From Billgrantia montanilacus (lineage in GTDB: Bacteria > Pseudomonadota > Gammaproteobacteria > Pseudomonadales > Halomonadaceae): a stretch of DNA of 64,000 bases. Shown one piece after another: positions 9,492-17,554 of the stretch. The stretch spans positions 124,001 to 188,000 of the forward strand of contig NZ_QPII01000002.1 of the NCBI RefSeq assembly GCF_003336675.1, given 5' to 3'. Made by a program: the position numbers and the translations under genes. Position 1 is the first letter of the stretch. Every line of letters starts with the position of its first letter. Under the pieces are notes generated by a model. The model saw only the letters and a list, made by a program, of their open reading frames with translations. It was not told the DNA's origin and did not search any database.

Positions 9492-12053
9492 CTATTTGGT
9501 GGGCGCAACTTGCGGTGGGTCGACCCGCTCAGGCTTCTCGGTAACGTCGTCACTGGGGGAAACGAGATAACTGCTGGCAAAGTGAGGCGCCGAGACGGGC
9601 CTTCCGGTGAGAAATCCCTGGATCAGATCCATGTTGTGGCGTAGTAACGCATCCTGCTGTGCTTCGGTCTCCACCCCGACTGCGACTACCCGCAGCCCCA
9701 GTTCCCTGGCCAGGCCACAGACGGCTGCCACGATGGCCGCACTGCCGCGCTGTTGGCCATCGAGCCGCTGAATGAAGCGGCGGTCGATCTTCAGCGTAGT
9801 GACCGGCAGCTCCTCCAGATAGCTCAGCGAGGCGTAACCGGTTCCGAAGTCGTCGATGGTGATATCGCCACCCAGGTCGCGTAGCTGCTTCAAAATGGCA
9901 GCGGCCTGCAACGGCTTGTCGAGCAGTGTACTTTCGGACAGCTCGAAGCCCACCAGCCCCGGCGGCAAGGCATACTCGACCAGCATGCCGGCAATCTTTC
10001 CCGGAAGGTCCTTCTGCCAGAACTGCCGTGGAGAGAGGTTGATGCTCACCGGCACCGGATCGGCAGACGCCTGATGCCATTCGCTGAGCTGGACGCAGAC
10101 CATACGCATCATCCGCTCGCCCAGTGCCACGATAAGCCCGGCACGCTCGGCCAGCGGAATGACCTCACCGGGAGGAATGCTGCCCAGCACCGGGTGGTGC
10201 CAGCACATCAAGGCTTCGGCACTGTGCAGGGTGCCGCTCTCCCGTTCGAAGAGCGGTTGAAAGTGAACCTCGAGACCTTCGCCGCTCTCGATAGCCTCAC
10301 GCAGCGCGGCCTCCAGCGCCCGCTGGCGATCGTCCTGCATGTTCATTTCGGTGCGATAGAGCCGGTAGGAGTTGCGCCCTTCCTGCTTGGCTCGATACAT
10401 GGCCACATCGGCATCATGGATCAGCGCCTCGGCGCTGGCGGCATCGTCCGGATAGAGGCTGATCCCCAGGCTGCAGCCAATGCTGAACTCGTGGCCATCG
10501 ATGATACAGGGCTCGCCCACTGCCTCGACCAGCCGACGGGCAACACGGGTCACCTCCTCGACTTCTTCCAGGTCTGGCAGCAGGATCAGGAACTCGTCGC
10601 CACCCAGCCGAGCCAGGGTATCGTCCTCCCTCAACCGACTCTGCAGCCGATCGGCGATCATGACCAGCAGCTCGTCGCCTACCGCATGGCCCAGGGTGTC
10701 GTTTATCCGCTTGAAATGGTCCAGGTCGACGAAGACCACCGCCAGCCGGGACTGGTTGCGATGCGCATGCCGAATCGCCAACTGCAGCCGATCCTCCAGC
10801 AGGCGCCGGTTGGGAAGCGCCGTCAGGGGATCGTAGTAAGCCAGCTTGCGAATCCGATCTTCTTTCTCGCGAACATGGGTGATGTCGTTGAACAGCGCCG
10901 CGTAGTGGGTCACTTCGCCGTCATCGCCGGTGATCGCGGTGATGGTCAGCAGCTCGAGGTAGAGTTCGCCATTCTTGCGGCGGTTCCATATCTCGCCGCG
11001 CCAGTAACCGTGCTGCTTCAACGCATCCCACATCTGGCGGTAGAAGGTTGCATCGTGGCGCCCCGACGCGAGTATCTCGGGAGTCCGGCCGATCGCTTCT
11101 TCGGCCGTGTAGCCGGTCATGCGGGTAAAGGCGGGATTGACGAATTCGATGCGATTGTTCGGGTCGGTGACAATGATCCCTTCAAGCGAAGATTCGATGA
11201 TCCGCTCGGCCATCTGCAGGTTCACGCGGGAGCTGGCGAGGGCACGGTCACGCTGCTCCAGCGCGTCACGCAGATCCTGCATGAAGTGCTGTTCGGCACC
11301 GGCCAGCATGTCACGAAAACCGATCAGGCCAATCACATTGTCGTCATCGTCCACTACGGCCAGGTGGCGCACCCGCTGCTCAAGCAGCCTGTCCCGGGCA
11401 GATATCAGGGGCTCGTTCTGGCGAGCGGTGAGCAATGGTCGACTCGCCAGTTCAGCAATGGGGGTATTGCCCGGATGATGGGCAACGAAGCGCACCATGT
11501 CACGCTCGGTCAGAATGCCCAGCGCCTGCTCGTTGCACTTCACCACGACAGCATCGCAGCTGGAAAGGCGCATGGACCGGGCCGCCTCGGCCAGTAGCTG
11601 CGTTCCCTGAAGCACCAGCGCCCGCTGGCGCATGGCGGATCGAACCTCCCGCAGACGCAGGTAGGGTTCGATGCCCTGGTTTATGGCCATGTCGGTCTGG
11701 GAGAGGATGCCCCTTGGCAGGCCATCACCATCGACCACGACAAAATGGCGTCGACCTTCGGCGCTGAAGCGCAGTGCGGCCTCGCTGATCGGCGTCTCGA
11801 GATGCAGGCTCGCAACCGGCTGACTCATCACCTCACCGATACGAGTACGCCCCGCCTCGGAGTCGGCAAAGTTGACCGCCAAGGCATCATGCTCGGTCCA
11901 GATTCCCTTCGCCTTGCCCTCCCGGGTTACCACGATGATCGAGCTGCATTGGCGTTCTGCCATTCGCTGGGCGGCGGTACAGAGCGGCGTATCGACTTCA
12001 CAGGTCAGCAGACCGGCCTGCATGATGCGCTCGATGGGAAGCTCGTGATTCAT
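9492..12053 (-). CDS. Four-CBS / PAS / GGDEF / EAL c-di-GMP turnover protein
   Basis: An 853-residue protein with no obvious membrane helix. Four CBS motifs lie at about residues 8-60, 73-128, 137-190 and 198-255, a PAS domain at about 285-395, GGDEF at about 405-565 and EAL at about 580-830. The cyclase motif is intact (ARLGGDEFLILLP) with an upstream RxxD inhibitory site (REDD). The phosphodiesterase motifs are also intact: AEALMCWHHP, SINLSPRQF, IDDFGTGYASL and VAVGVETEAQ. Both activities are therefore possible. CBS pairs usually bind adenine nucleotides, so the protein may couple energy state to c-di-GMP. It lies upstream of the MotB-like gene on the same strand. A 14-bp tandem repeat occupies its 5' region. 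Confidence 0.93.
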   Translation of the reverse strand: MNHELPIERIMQAGLLTCEVDTPLCTAAQRMAERQCSSIIVVTREGKAKGIWTEHDALAVNFADSEAGRTRIGEVMSQPVASLHLETPISEAALRFSAEGRRHFVVVDGDGLPRGILSQTDMAINQGIEPYLRLREVRSAMRQRALVLQGTQLLAEAARSMRLSSCDAVVVKCNEQALGILTERDMVRFVAHHPGNTPIAELASRPLLTARQNEPLISARDRLLEQRVRHLAVVDDDDNVIGLIGFRDMLAGAEQHFMQDLRDALEQRDRALASSRVNLQMAERIIESSLEGIIVTDPNNRIEFVNPAFTRMTGYTAEEAIGRTPEILASGRHDATFYRQMWDALKQHGYWRGEIWNRRKNGELYLELLTITAITGDDGEVTHYAALFNDITHVREKEDRIRKLAYYDPLTALPNRRLLEDRLQLAIRHAHRNQSRLAVVFVDLDHFKRINDTLGHAVGDELLVMIADRLQSRLREDDTLARLGGDEFLILLPDLEEVEEVTRVARRLVEAVGEPCIIDGHEFSIGCSLGISLYPDDAASAEALIHDADVAMYRAKQEGRNSYRLYRTEMNMQDDRQRALEAALREAIESGEGLEVHFQPLFERESGTLHSAEALMCWHHPVLGSIPPGEVIPLAERAGLIVALGERMMRMVCVQLSEWHQASADPVPVSINLSPRQFWQKDLPGKIAGMLVEYALPPGLVGFELSESTLLDKPLQAAAILKQLRDLGGDITIDDFGTGYASLSYLEELPVTTLKIDRRFIQRLDGQQRGSAAIVAAVCGLARELGLRVVAVGVETEAQQDALLRHNMDLIQGFLTGRPVSAPHFASSYLVSPSDDVTEKPERVDPPQVAPTK

Positions 12054-12072
12054 GACGCCTCACTGAGGGGGT

Positions 12073-12128
12073 GTGCTTGAAAGACCCTGCTTGAAAAATC
12101 CTGCTTGAAAAATCCTGCTTGAAACACC
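12073..12128. repeat. Four tandem copies of a 14-bp unit
   Basis: Units begin at 12073, 12087, 12101 and 12115. The two central copies are identical (CTGCTTGAAAAATC) and the outer two differ at 2-4 positions. The array lies 20-75 bases upstream of the CBS-PAS-GGDEF-EAL start codon, where the promoter or leader of that minus-strand gene should be. Copy number could vary by slippage and change expression. Confidence 0.85.
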
Positions 12129-12347
12129 CTCTCCTGCAGGAAAACGGAACAGGACTCAAGAACAACCCTGATTATTCTTTACTATACATACAATAATCTC
12201 GTATTAAATAACTAACCGCAACGATTAACTTACAATCAACGGGATCACTACCTGTCAGGGACCCACCCCATTTTCCAGCATGAAAACACTCAGATCGACG
12301 AATTCATGACCCACATCAACAACGCCTCCGATCCCCGCCCGAATCGC
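12129..12347. other. AT-rich intergenic spacer, no gene seen
   Basis: This stretch between the divergent c-di-GMP gene and the NIT chemoreceptor contains an AT-rich core around 12170-12240 (ACTATACATACAATAA and neighbours). No convincing reading frame, hairpin or sigma-28 site is visible for the minus-strand gene. It probably holds a sigma-70-type promoter, but none can be placed with confidence. Confidence 0.5.
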
Positions 12348-12375
12348 TAAAGCCAGCCTTTCCCATCGCCGATAT
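12348..12375 (+). promoter_or_regulatory. Probable sigma-28 promoter of the NIT-domain chemoreceptor (12-base spacer)
   Basis: TAAAGCCA, 12 bases, GCCGATAT. The -10 element is near perfect. The -35 element deviates at two positions and the spacer is one base longer than the usual 11. It lies about 75 bases upstream of the start codon. Confidence 0.7.
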
Positions 12376-12450
12376 GTCAGCCTAACGGCAGCAATAAATG
12401 CCTATCGCCCTGCACACGGCAATCCCCGCACTCGCAAAGGAATGGCTACG

Positions 12451-14448
12451 ATGAACCGAATCCTTCACCGTATGGACATGGGTTGGAAGTTCTTTCTTGC
12501 CCTGTTGCTACCGCTGCTGGCCATGACCTGGTTTGCCGCCTCCGGCGTTCTCGAGCGCCAGCAAGTCACGTCTGACATGACCGACCTGCAGGAGATGACA
12601 CGCCTGTCCCAGCAGGCAGGCAGCCTGATCCATGAGCTGCAACGGGAGCGGGGAATGACTGCCGGCTTCCTGGCCAGCGAGGGTCAGAGTTTTCGTGATG
12701 CGCTGCCCGATCAGCGTCGTACCTCGGACAACCAGCTCGATACCTTCCAGCACTATCTCGCTAACGTCGACCTGACCGCGCTGGATCCGGCGCTTGCCGA
12801 CCGCATCGATGCGGTCCTGGAACGAATGCAGCAAACACCGCAACTGCGCCAGCGCATCGACCAGTTGACGGTCGAAAGCGGCGAAGCTATCGGCCATTAC
12901 ACGCAAATTAACAGCGGCCTGATCACTGCCGTAGGGCGCATGGCACTGGCCAAGAAAGAAGGCAGCGTAGCCACCCGCATGGCAGCCTACTACAACCTGT
13001 TGCAGACCAAGGAATTGGCCGGCATCGAGCGTGCCGTGCTCGCCGGCGCCTTCGGTTCCGACAGCATGACACCGGCAGGCTATGAGCAATTGCTGAAACT
13101 GCTGGGCAGGCAGGATGCCTTCCAGGAGGCCTTCACTACGCTTTCCACCCCCGAGATGCATCAGCGTTTCCAAGCGGTGAGCGAGAGCCCAGCAGCCGAA
13201 CGACTGGAATCATTGCGCAGCGTCGCCATCGAACGAGGCACAGCAGGTGGCTACGGTATCGATGCACAGCAGTGGTTCGACTGGCAGACCGACAAGATCG
13301 ACCGGCTCAAGGACGTGGAAGACGCCGTGGCGGAGGACGTACTGGCCACGGCCTCGATGCTGAGGGCCGAGGCGCGCGGAGACCTGATCGGGCACCTCGT
13401 CGTGGCAGCCGCAGCCACTGGCCTGGCACTGTTGCTTGCCGCCACGATCGTACGCAGTATCGTGCTGCCACTGCGTGCCACCCTCGCATCGATCCAGCGC
13501 AGCAGCGGGGATCTCACCCTGCGATTGGACGCCCAGGGCAACGACGAACTGGCCCATCTCTATCGTGCGTTCAATGACTCGACCGCCGATTCCGAGGTGC
13601 TGGTGGCCAATATCAAACAGGGGGCCATGTCGGTTGGCGTGGCCAGCAGTCAGATCAACGAAGGGAACCAGGATCTCGCCCAGCGCACCGAGGAGCAGTC
13701 CTCCTCCCTGGTGCAGACCGCCTCCAGCATGGAGCAGATGACGGCCAGCGTGCGCCAGACCGCCGACAACGCCCGCCAGGCCCAGGCGCTTTCCCGCGAA
13801 GCCGTGAGCCATGCGGATCAGGGCAAGGGAGTGGCCAGCGAGGCCCGCGGCGCCATGCGCCAGATTCATGAAGCCAATCGCGAGGTCACGCGCATCGTCG
13901 AGGCGATCGACAGCATCGCCTTCCAGACCAACCTGTTGGCGCTGAATGCTTCGGTGGAGGCCGCCAGGGCCGGCGAGCAGGGCCGCGGCTTCGCCGTCGT
14001 CGCCGCGGAAGTACGCAATCTGGCCAGCCGCAGCGCCGAGGAAGCCGAACAGATACGCCGAGTGGTCGGCATCAATGTGGCGCGTATCGACGAAGGAGAG
14101 AAGCTGGTCAACGCCACCAGCGAGACGCTGGAGACAATCGCCAAGGGCATCGGCCAGGTAGCCGGCCTGATCACCGAGATGTCGACGGCGGCAACCGAGC
14201 AGTCGGCCGGCATCGAGCAGATCAACCAGGCGATCAGCCAGCTGGAGGAGATGACACAGCACAACGCCACCCTGGTCGAGCAGGTAGCGGCGGCCAGCCA
14301 CTCGCTGGATGGACAGGCTGCCGACATGACCCGGTTGATCGCCCGGTTCAAGGTCGGCGAAAGGCTGGCAGTCGGCAACGTCTGGGAAGGTGAGGCTCTG
14401 CCGACAGAGGCCGAGTCACCAGGAAGGCTGGCCTATACGGCATCCTGA
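12451..14448 (+). CDS. Methyl-accepting chemotaxis protein with NIT sensor domain
   Basis: A 665-residue chemoreceptor from the ATG at 12451, which has AAAGGA 10 bases upstream. An in-frame ATG at 12442 directly abuts that site and is less likely. TM1 is at about residues 10-28. The periplasmic region has a nitrate/nitrite-sensing-type (NIT) helical bundle with the hallmark ELQRERGMTAGFLASEG. TM2 lies at about 310-332, followed by HAMP and a signalling domain with DSIAFQTNLLALNASVEAAR at its tip. NIT domains sense nitrate/nitrite in some proteins and other ligands elsewhere, so the ligand is open. A probable sigma-28 promoter precedes it. Confidence 0.93.
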   Translation: MNRILHRMDMGWKFFLALLLPLLAMTWFAASGVLERQQVTSDMTDLQEMTRLSQQAGSLIHELQRERGMTAGFLASEGQSFRDALPDQRRTSDNQLDTFQHYLANVDLTALDPALADRIDAVLERMQQTPQLRQRIDQLTVESGEAIGHYTQINSGLITAVGRMALAKKEGSVATRMAAYYNLLQTKELAGIERAVLAGAFGSDSMTPAGYEQLLKLLGRQDAFQEAFTTLSTPEMHQRFQAVSESPAAERLESLRSVAIERGTAGGYGIDAQQWFDWQTDKIDRLKDVEDAVAEDVLATASMLRAEARGDLIGHLVVAAAATGLALLLAATIVRSIVLPLRATLASIQRSSGDLTLRLDAQGNDELAHLYRAFNDSTADSEVLVANIKQGAMSVGVASSQINEGNQDLAQRTEEQSSSLVQTASSMEQMTASVRQTADNARQAQALSREAVSHADQGKGVASEARGAMRQIHEANREVTRIVEAIDSIAFQTNLLALNASVEAARAGEQGRGFAVVAAEVRNLASRSAEEAEQIRRVVGINVARIDEGEKLVNATSETLETIAKGIGQVAGLITEMSTAATEQSAGIEQINQAISQLEEMTQHNATLVEQVAAASHSLDGQAADMTRLIARFKVGERLAVGNVWEGEALPTEAESPGRLAYTAS

Positions 14449-14480
14449 CGCCGTCTCTGAGTGCTCGATGACATTGTTGC

Positions 14481-14508
14481 TAAAGTTTCGACCCGATCTT
14501 GCCGATAG
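14481..14508 (+). promoter_or_regulatory. Sigma-28 promoter of flaG (12-base spacer)
   Basis: TAAAGTTT, 12 bases, GCCGATAG. Both half-elements match well, but the spacer is 12 rather than 11 bases, as at the NIT chemoreceptor promoter. It leaves a leader of about 160 bases before the flaG start. Confidence 0.8.
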
Positions 14509-14672
14509 GAAGAGTGCATAGCTCGTAACAAAATCGCACGACGGGGAACAAGCCGGCTCGATGGCCGGCTTCGGGGGTGCACCGACCATGAATCACGTCC
14601 GGGCCGGAAAGCCGGGCCATGACGCGGTTGATGGTGGAGTGCTTACCAAGGAACGTACAAGGAAAACAGGCC

Positions 14673-15041
14673 ATGTCTTCACCGCTAACCGATGCCACCA
14701 ACAGCTTGAGCGCTTCGGCGCTGCACGACCTGACACCGAGACAGCGCAAGGAAACCGTACTGGCTTCACTGCCCACCGCGGGCACCATGCTGAGCCAGGC
14801 CGAGAGCCACGGCCATTCGCCGGCTCAGGCGGACCTGGTCGAGCCGATTCAGCGTATCAATGAAGTGCTACGTCAGTATGGCGTGGAATTCGAGCTCAAC
14901 GAGATGCCATCACGAGTGGTGACGCGTATCGTGGACCGCGAGACCGGCGATGTGTTACGCCAGATACCCTCCGAGGAGGTGCTGGCCATTGCTGAAAGGC
15001 TGGATGAGCTGCAAGGCCGCCTGATTCGCCTCGAAGCCTAG
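14673..15041 (+). CDS. flaG: FlaG family flagellar protein
   Basis: A 122-residue protein from the ATG at 14673 (MSSPLTDATNSL), chosen because GGA lies about 11 bases upstream. An in-frame ATG at 14619 would add 18 residues that do not look conserved. The C-terminal half is the FlaG domain: IQRINEVLRQYGVEFE, then RIVDRETGDVLRQIPSEEVL. FlaG affects filament length and often neighbours fliC and fliD, but here it lies 11 kb away beside fliE. Its TAG stop begins with the terminal TA of the inverted-repeat element that follows. Confidence 0.92.
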   Translation: MSSPLTDATNSLSASALHDLTPRQRKETVLASLPTAGTMLSQAESHGHSPAQADLVEPIQRINEVLRQYGVEFELNEMPSRVVTRIVDRETGDVLRQIPSEEVLAIAERLDELQGRLIRLEA

Positions 15042-15204
15042 GAGTCTGTCGGATTTGACCGATCGTCACGAGAAATTTGGATTTCGAGACAAGTCTATCG
15101 ATCTGATGAGGCGAATAGCCCGCTATTGAACGAATCTGATCGAATGAAATTGGCCGAAAGACCGGATCTCGCAGTAGATCAGCGTTAAGTCCGACAGGCT
15201 CTTA
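15039..15204. mobile_element. MITE-like inverted-repeat element A (166 bp) between flaG and fliE
   Basis: The termini are TAGGAGTCTGTCGGATTT on the left and, read inward from the right, TAAGAGCCTGTCGGACTT. They match at 15 of 18 positions, and each begins with TA. No reading frame is inside. The left TA starts the flaG stop codon (TAG, 15039-15041), and the right TA starts the fliE stop codon (TAA, complement of 15202-15204). The shape fits a non-autonomous element moved by a TA-targeting transposase (IS630/Tc1-type), which is an inference. It could also act as a shared terminator of the two convergent genes. Confidence 0.7.
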
Positions 15205-15531
15205 GACCTGCATATTCATGACATCCTTGTAGGCTGTAACAAGGCGGTTGCGTACCTGCAGCCCCATCTGGAAGGCGACGCTGGCCTTCTGCATGTCGAC
15301 CATGACGTCGTTGAGTTCGAGATTGGGGTCGCCGGCCTGGAAAGCCATCGCCTTGGCATTGGATGCTTGCTGCAGGCGGTTGATGCGCTGAATGGAGGCT
15401 TGCAGCTCCCCGGCGAAGCCACCCTGCCCCACCATGGTCGAGACCTGTTGCCCCTTGGCAGCCTGGCCGCCGGCCTGTGTCGCCAGGGTCTGCATCTGGG
15501 CCAGCGCGGATTGGATGGCAGGTGAACTCAT
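15202..15531 (-). CDS. fliE: Flagellar hook-basal body protein FliE
   Basis: A 109-residue protein starting at the ATG at 15531 (MSSPAIQSALAQMQ). It has the conserved C-terminal helices NDVMVDMQKASVAFQMGLQV and RNRLVTAYKDVMNMQV. FliE links the MS ring to the proximal rod and opens the axial export path. The gene is transcribed away from fliF instead of preceding it in one operon, with about 290 bp of shared upstream DNA. Its stop codon lies in the terminal repeat of element A. Confidence 0.96.
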   Translation of the reverse strand: MSSPAIQSALAQMQTLATQAGGQAAKGQQVSTMVGQGGFAGELQASIQRINRLQQASNAKAMAFQAGDPNLELNDVMVDMQKASVAFQMGLQVRNRLVTAYKDVMNMQV

Positions 15532-15558
15532 GGCTCGCGGCCCCCGTTCTGTTGGATC

Positions 15559-15598
15559 GGAACTGTCGTTTCTAGAATCATACGGAACTGTCGTTTCT
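15559..15598. promoter_or_regulatory. Direct repeat upstream of fliE, candidate activator site
   Basis: The 15-mer GGAACTGTCGTTTCT occurs twice, at 15559-15573 and 15584-15598, both preceded by C and with a 25-bp period. It lies 28-67 bases upstream of the fliE start in the divergent fliE/fliF region. Two exact copies on the same face of the helix (about 2.4 turns) suggest a regulator binding site, but the protein is unknown. Confidence 0.55.
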
Positions 15599-15654
15599 GG
15601 GAATGCTGCCAAGGCTATCAGCTGCTGTCCCGCGACCATACTGCCAAATGGCAT

Positions 15655-15676
15655 GAAAAACGCGGGCTTTTCCCGC
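15655..15676 (-). terminator. Terminator-like hairpin inside the fliE/fliF intergenic region
   Basis: On the minus strand: GCGGG-AAAAG-CCCGC followed by GTTTTTC. The short GC stem and T-run have intrinsic-terminator form. It points toward fliE but lies about 125 bases upstream of its start codon. It may end a short leader or small RNA, or insulate fliE. Confidence 0.5.
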
Positions 15677-15823
15677 CTTTGGACTCGACGAGGGTTCGCA
15701 TAATAGCGTTCATCACAGTTGCGCCCGTATAGGGTAGCCAGAATGCGGTGGACGGATGCACTCAATGCCATCTTCGAGTAAGAGTTTTCAAGCGACGAAC
15801 GACGCCTCTCAAGGGAGGTGCGC

Positions 15824-17554
15824 ATGAGCAATGGCGCCGCTACGCCTGGTCGTCAGGAGACCACTCCCAACCAGCCCGGGGGCACGCTACTTCAGCGCGT
15901 TCAAGAGCAGATGCGTGGCAACCCGCTGATCATGATCCTGATTGGCGGTGCCGCCTCGATCGCGATCGTAGTGGTATTGCTGATGTGGGCGCGGGAGCCC
16001 GATTACCGTGTGCTCTACAGCAACCTCACCGAGGCCGATGGCGGTCGCATCATCAACGAACTCGACAGCCGCGGCGTGCCCTATCGCTTCAGCGAAGGCG
16101 GCACGGCGCTGCTGGTACCCGGCGATGCGGTACACGGCCTGCGCCTGCAACTGGCCGAACAGGGCCTGCCACGCGGCGGAAACGTGGGCTTCGAGCTGAT
16201 GGACAACCAGGCATTCGGCGTCAGCCAGTTTGCCGAACAGGTCAACTTCCAGCGCGGCCTCGAAGGGGAGCTGTCCCGCTCTATCGAGTCCCTCGGCCCT
16301 GTGTCCCGAGCACGCGTACACCTGGCCATGGCACGATCATCGGTCTTCGTGCGGGACCAGGAGCCGGCAAAGGCCTCGGTCATCGTGACACTGGAGTCGG
16401 GCCGCGTGATCGGCGACGGACAGGTCAACGCCATCATCCATATGGTTTCCAGCAGCGTGTCGGAACTCGCCGCCGAAGACGTCACGGTGGTCGACCAGAA
16501 CGGCCGCCTGCTCTCCATGCCCGGCGCCAACCGCCGCGGCCTCGATGCCACGCAGCTCGACTATATCGCCGAGGTCGAGCGTTCCTTCCAGCAGCGTATC
16601 GAGAACATCCTGGCACCGATCCTCGGCCAGCGGAACGTGCGCGCCCAGGTCGCCGCCCAGATCGATTTCTCCCGCCGCGAGGAGACCAACGAACGCTTCG
16701 GCCCCAACCAGCCGCCCAACGAAGCGGCGGTGCGCAGCCGCCAGTCCAGCGTCACGTACAGCGGCGGCGACGACCTGGCCATGGGCATTCCCGGCGCGCT
16801 GAGCAATACACCTCCCGGCACCGCGCCCTCCCCCATCAACCTGCCGGTTGACGAGGATGGTGAGCTCCTCGAGGAAGCCGAAGAGGAGCTGTTGGCGCTG
16901 AGCAACCTGCGCCAGGACGGCGTGATCAACTATGAAGTCGACCGTAATATCGAGCATGTCCAGCATCGCCAGGGACAGGTACAGCGGCTTTCGGCCGCGG
17001 TAGTGGTGGACTATCGCGAAGAGCGCGACGAAGAAGGGGTGTGGCAGCGTGTCCCGCTGAGCGACGTGGAAATCGCCCAGGTCGAGCGACTGGTGCGCCA
17101 GGCCATGGGCTTCTCCCAGGCTCGTGGCGACGAAATCGAAGTGGTCAACAGCCCCTTCAGCCGCCCCGCGGACGACGAGGAAACCCTGGAGTGGTGGCAG
17201 TCGCCCGAGATCCACAGCCTGGCACTGACCTTCGGACGCTATTTGCTGGTGGCACTGGCCGCCCTGCTCGCCTATCTGTTGATCCTGCGCCCGCTGATCA
17301 AGCGGCATACGCAGCAGCCGATGCTGGCCTCGGCGCCGGGCACCGGCCTGCGGGTCCGGGTCGACGACGATACCCCGGAAGGTATCGACGGCGAACTGGA
17401 AGAGGACATCGAGACATCTCGGACCTACCAGAAGCCCAAGCGCAAGCGCAAGTCGTCGGCCTATGAGGACCACCTTGCCGAGCTACGCGAATTGGCCCAG
17501 GAGGATCCGCGCATGATTGCCATGATCGTTCGCAGCTGGATGAATAAAGAATGA
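15824..17554 (+). CDS. fliF: Flagellar MS-ring protein FliF
   Basis: A 576-residue protein from the ATG at 15824, with GGAGG 5 bases upstream. An in-frame GTG at 15818 overlaps that site. TM1 is at about residues 37-56, followed by the ring-building YscJ/FliF domain ([18 protein letters not shown]), a second ring-building region, and TM2 at about 467-487. The C-terminal tail ([17 protein letters not shown]) is the FliG-binding segment. It is the first gene of the fliFGHIJKLMNOPQR operon, and its stop codon overlaps the fliG start (ATGA). Confidence 0.98.
   Translation: MSNGAATPGRQETTPNQPGGTLLQRVQEQMRGNPLIMILIGGAASIAIVVVLLMWAREPDYRVLYSNLTEADGGRIINELDSRGVPYRFSEGGTALLVPGDAVHGLRLQLAEQGLPRGGNVGFELMDNQAFGVSQFAEQVNFQRGLEGELSRSIESLGPVSRARVHLAMARSSVFVRDQEPAKASVIVTLESGRVIGDGQVNAIIHMVSSSVSELAAEDVTVVDQNGRLLSMPGANRRGLDATQLDYIAEVERSFQQRIENILAPILGQRNVRAQVAAQIDFSRREETNERFGPNQPPNEAAVRSRQSSVTYSGGDDLAMGIPGALSNTPPGTAPSPINLPVDEDGELLEEAEEELLALSNLRQDGVINYEVDRNIEHVQHRQGQVQRLSAAVVVDYREERDEEGVWQRVPLSDVEIAQVERLVRQAMGFSQARGDEIEVVNSPFSRPADDEETLEWWQSPEIHSLALTFGRYLLVALAALLAYLLILRPLIKRHTQQPMLASAPGTGLRVRVDDDTPEGIDGELEEDIETSRTYQKPKRKRKSSAYEDHLAELRELAQEDPRMIAMIVRSWMNKE

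Noticed and set aside
12061..12130. The 14-bp repeats as a CRISPR array
   Set aside because: The units are directly tandem with no spacers and no cas genes are nearby.
15746..15823. GTG at 15818 as the fliF start
   Set aside because: It overlaps the GGAGG ribosome site that correctly spaces the ATG at 15824.
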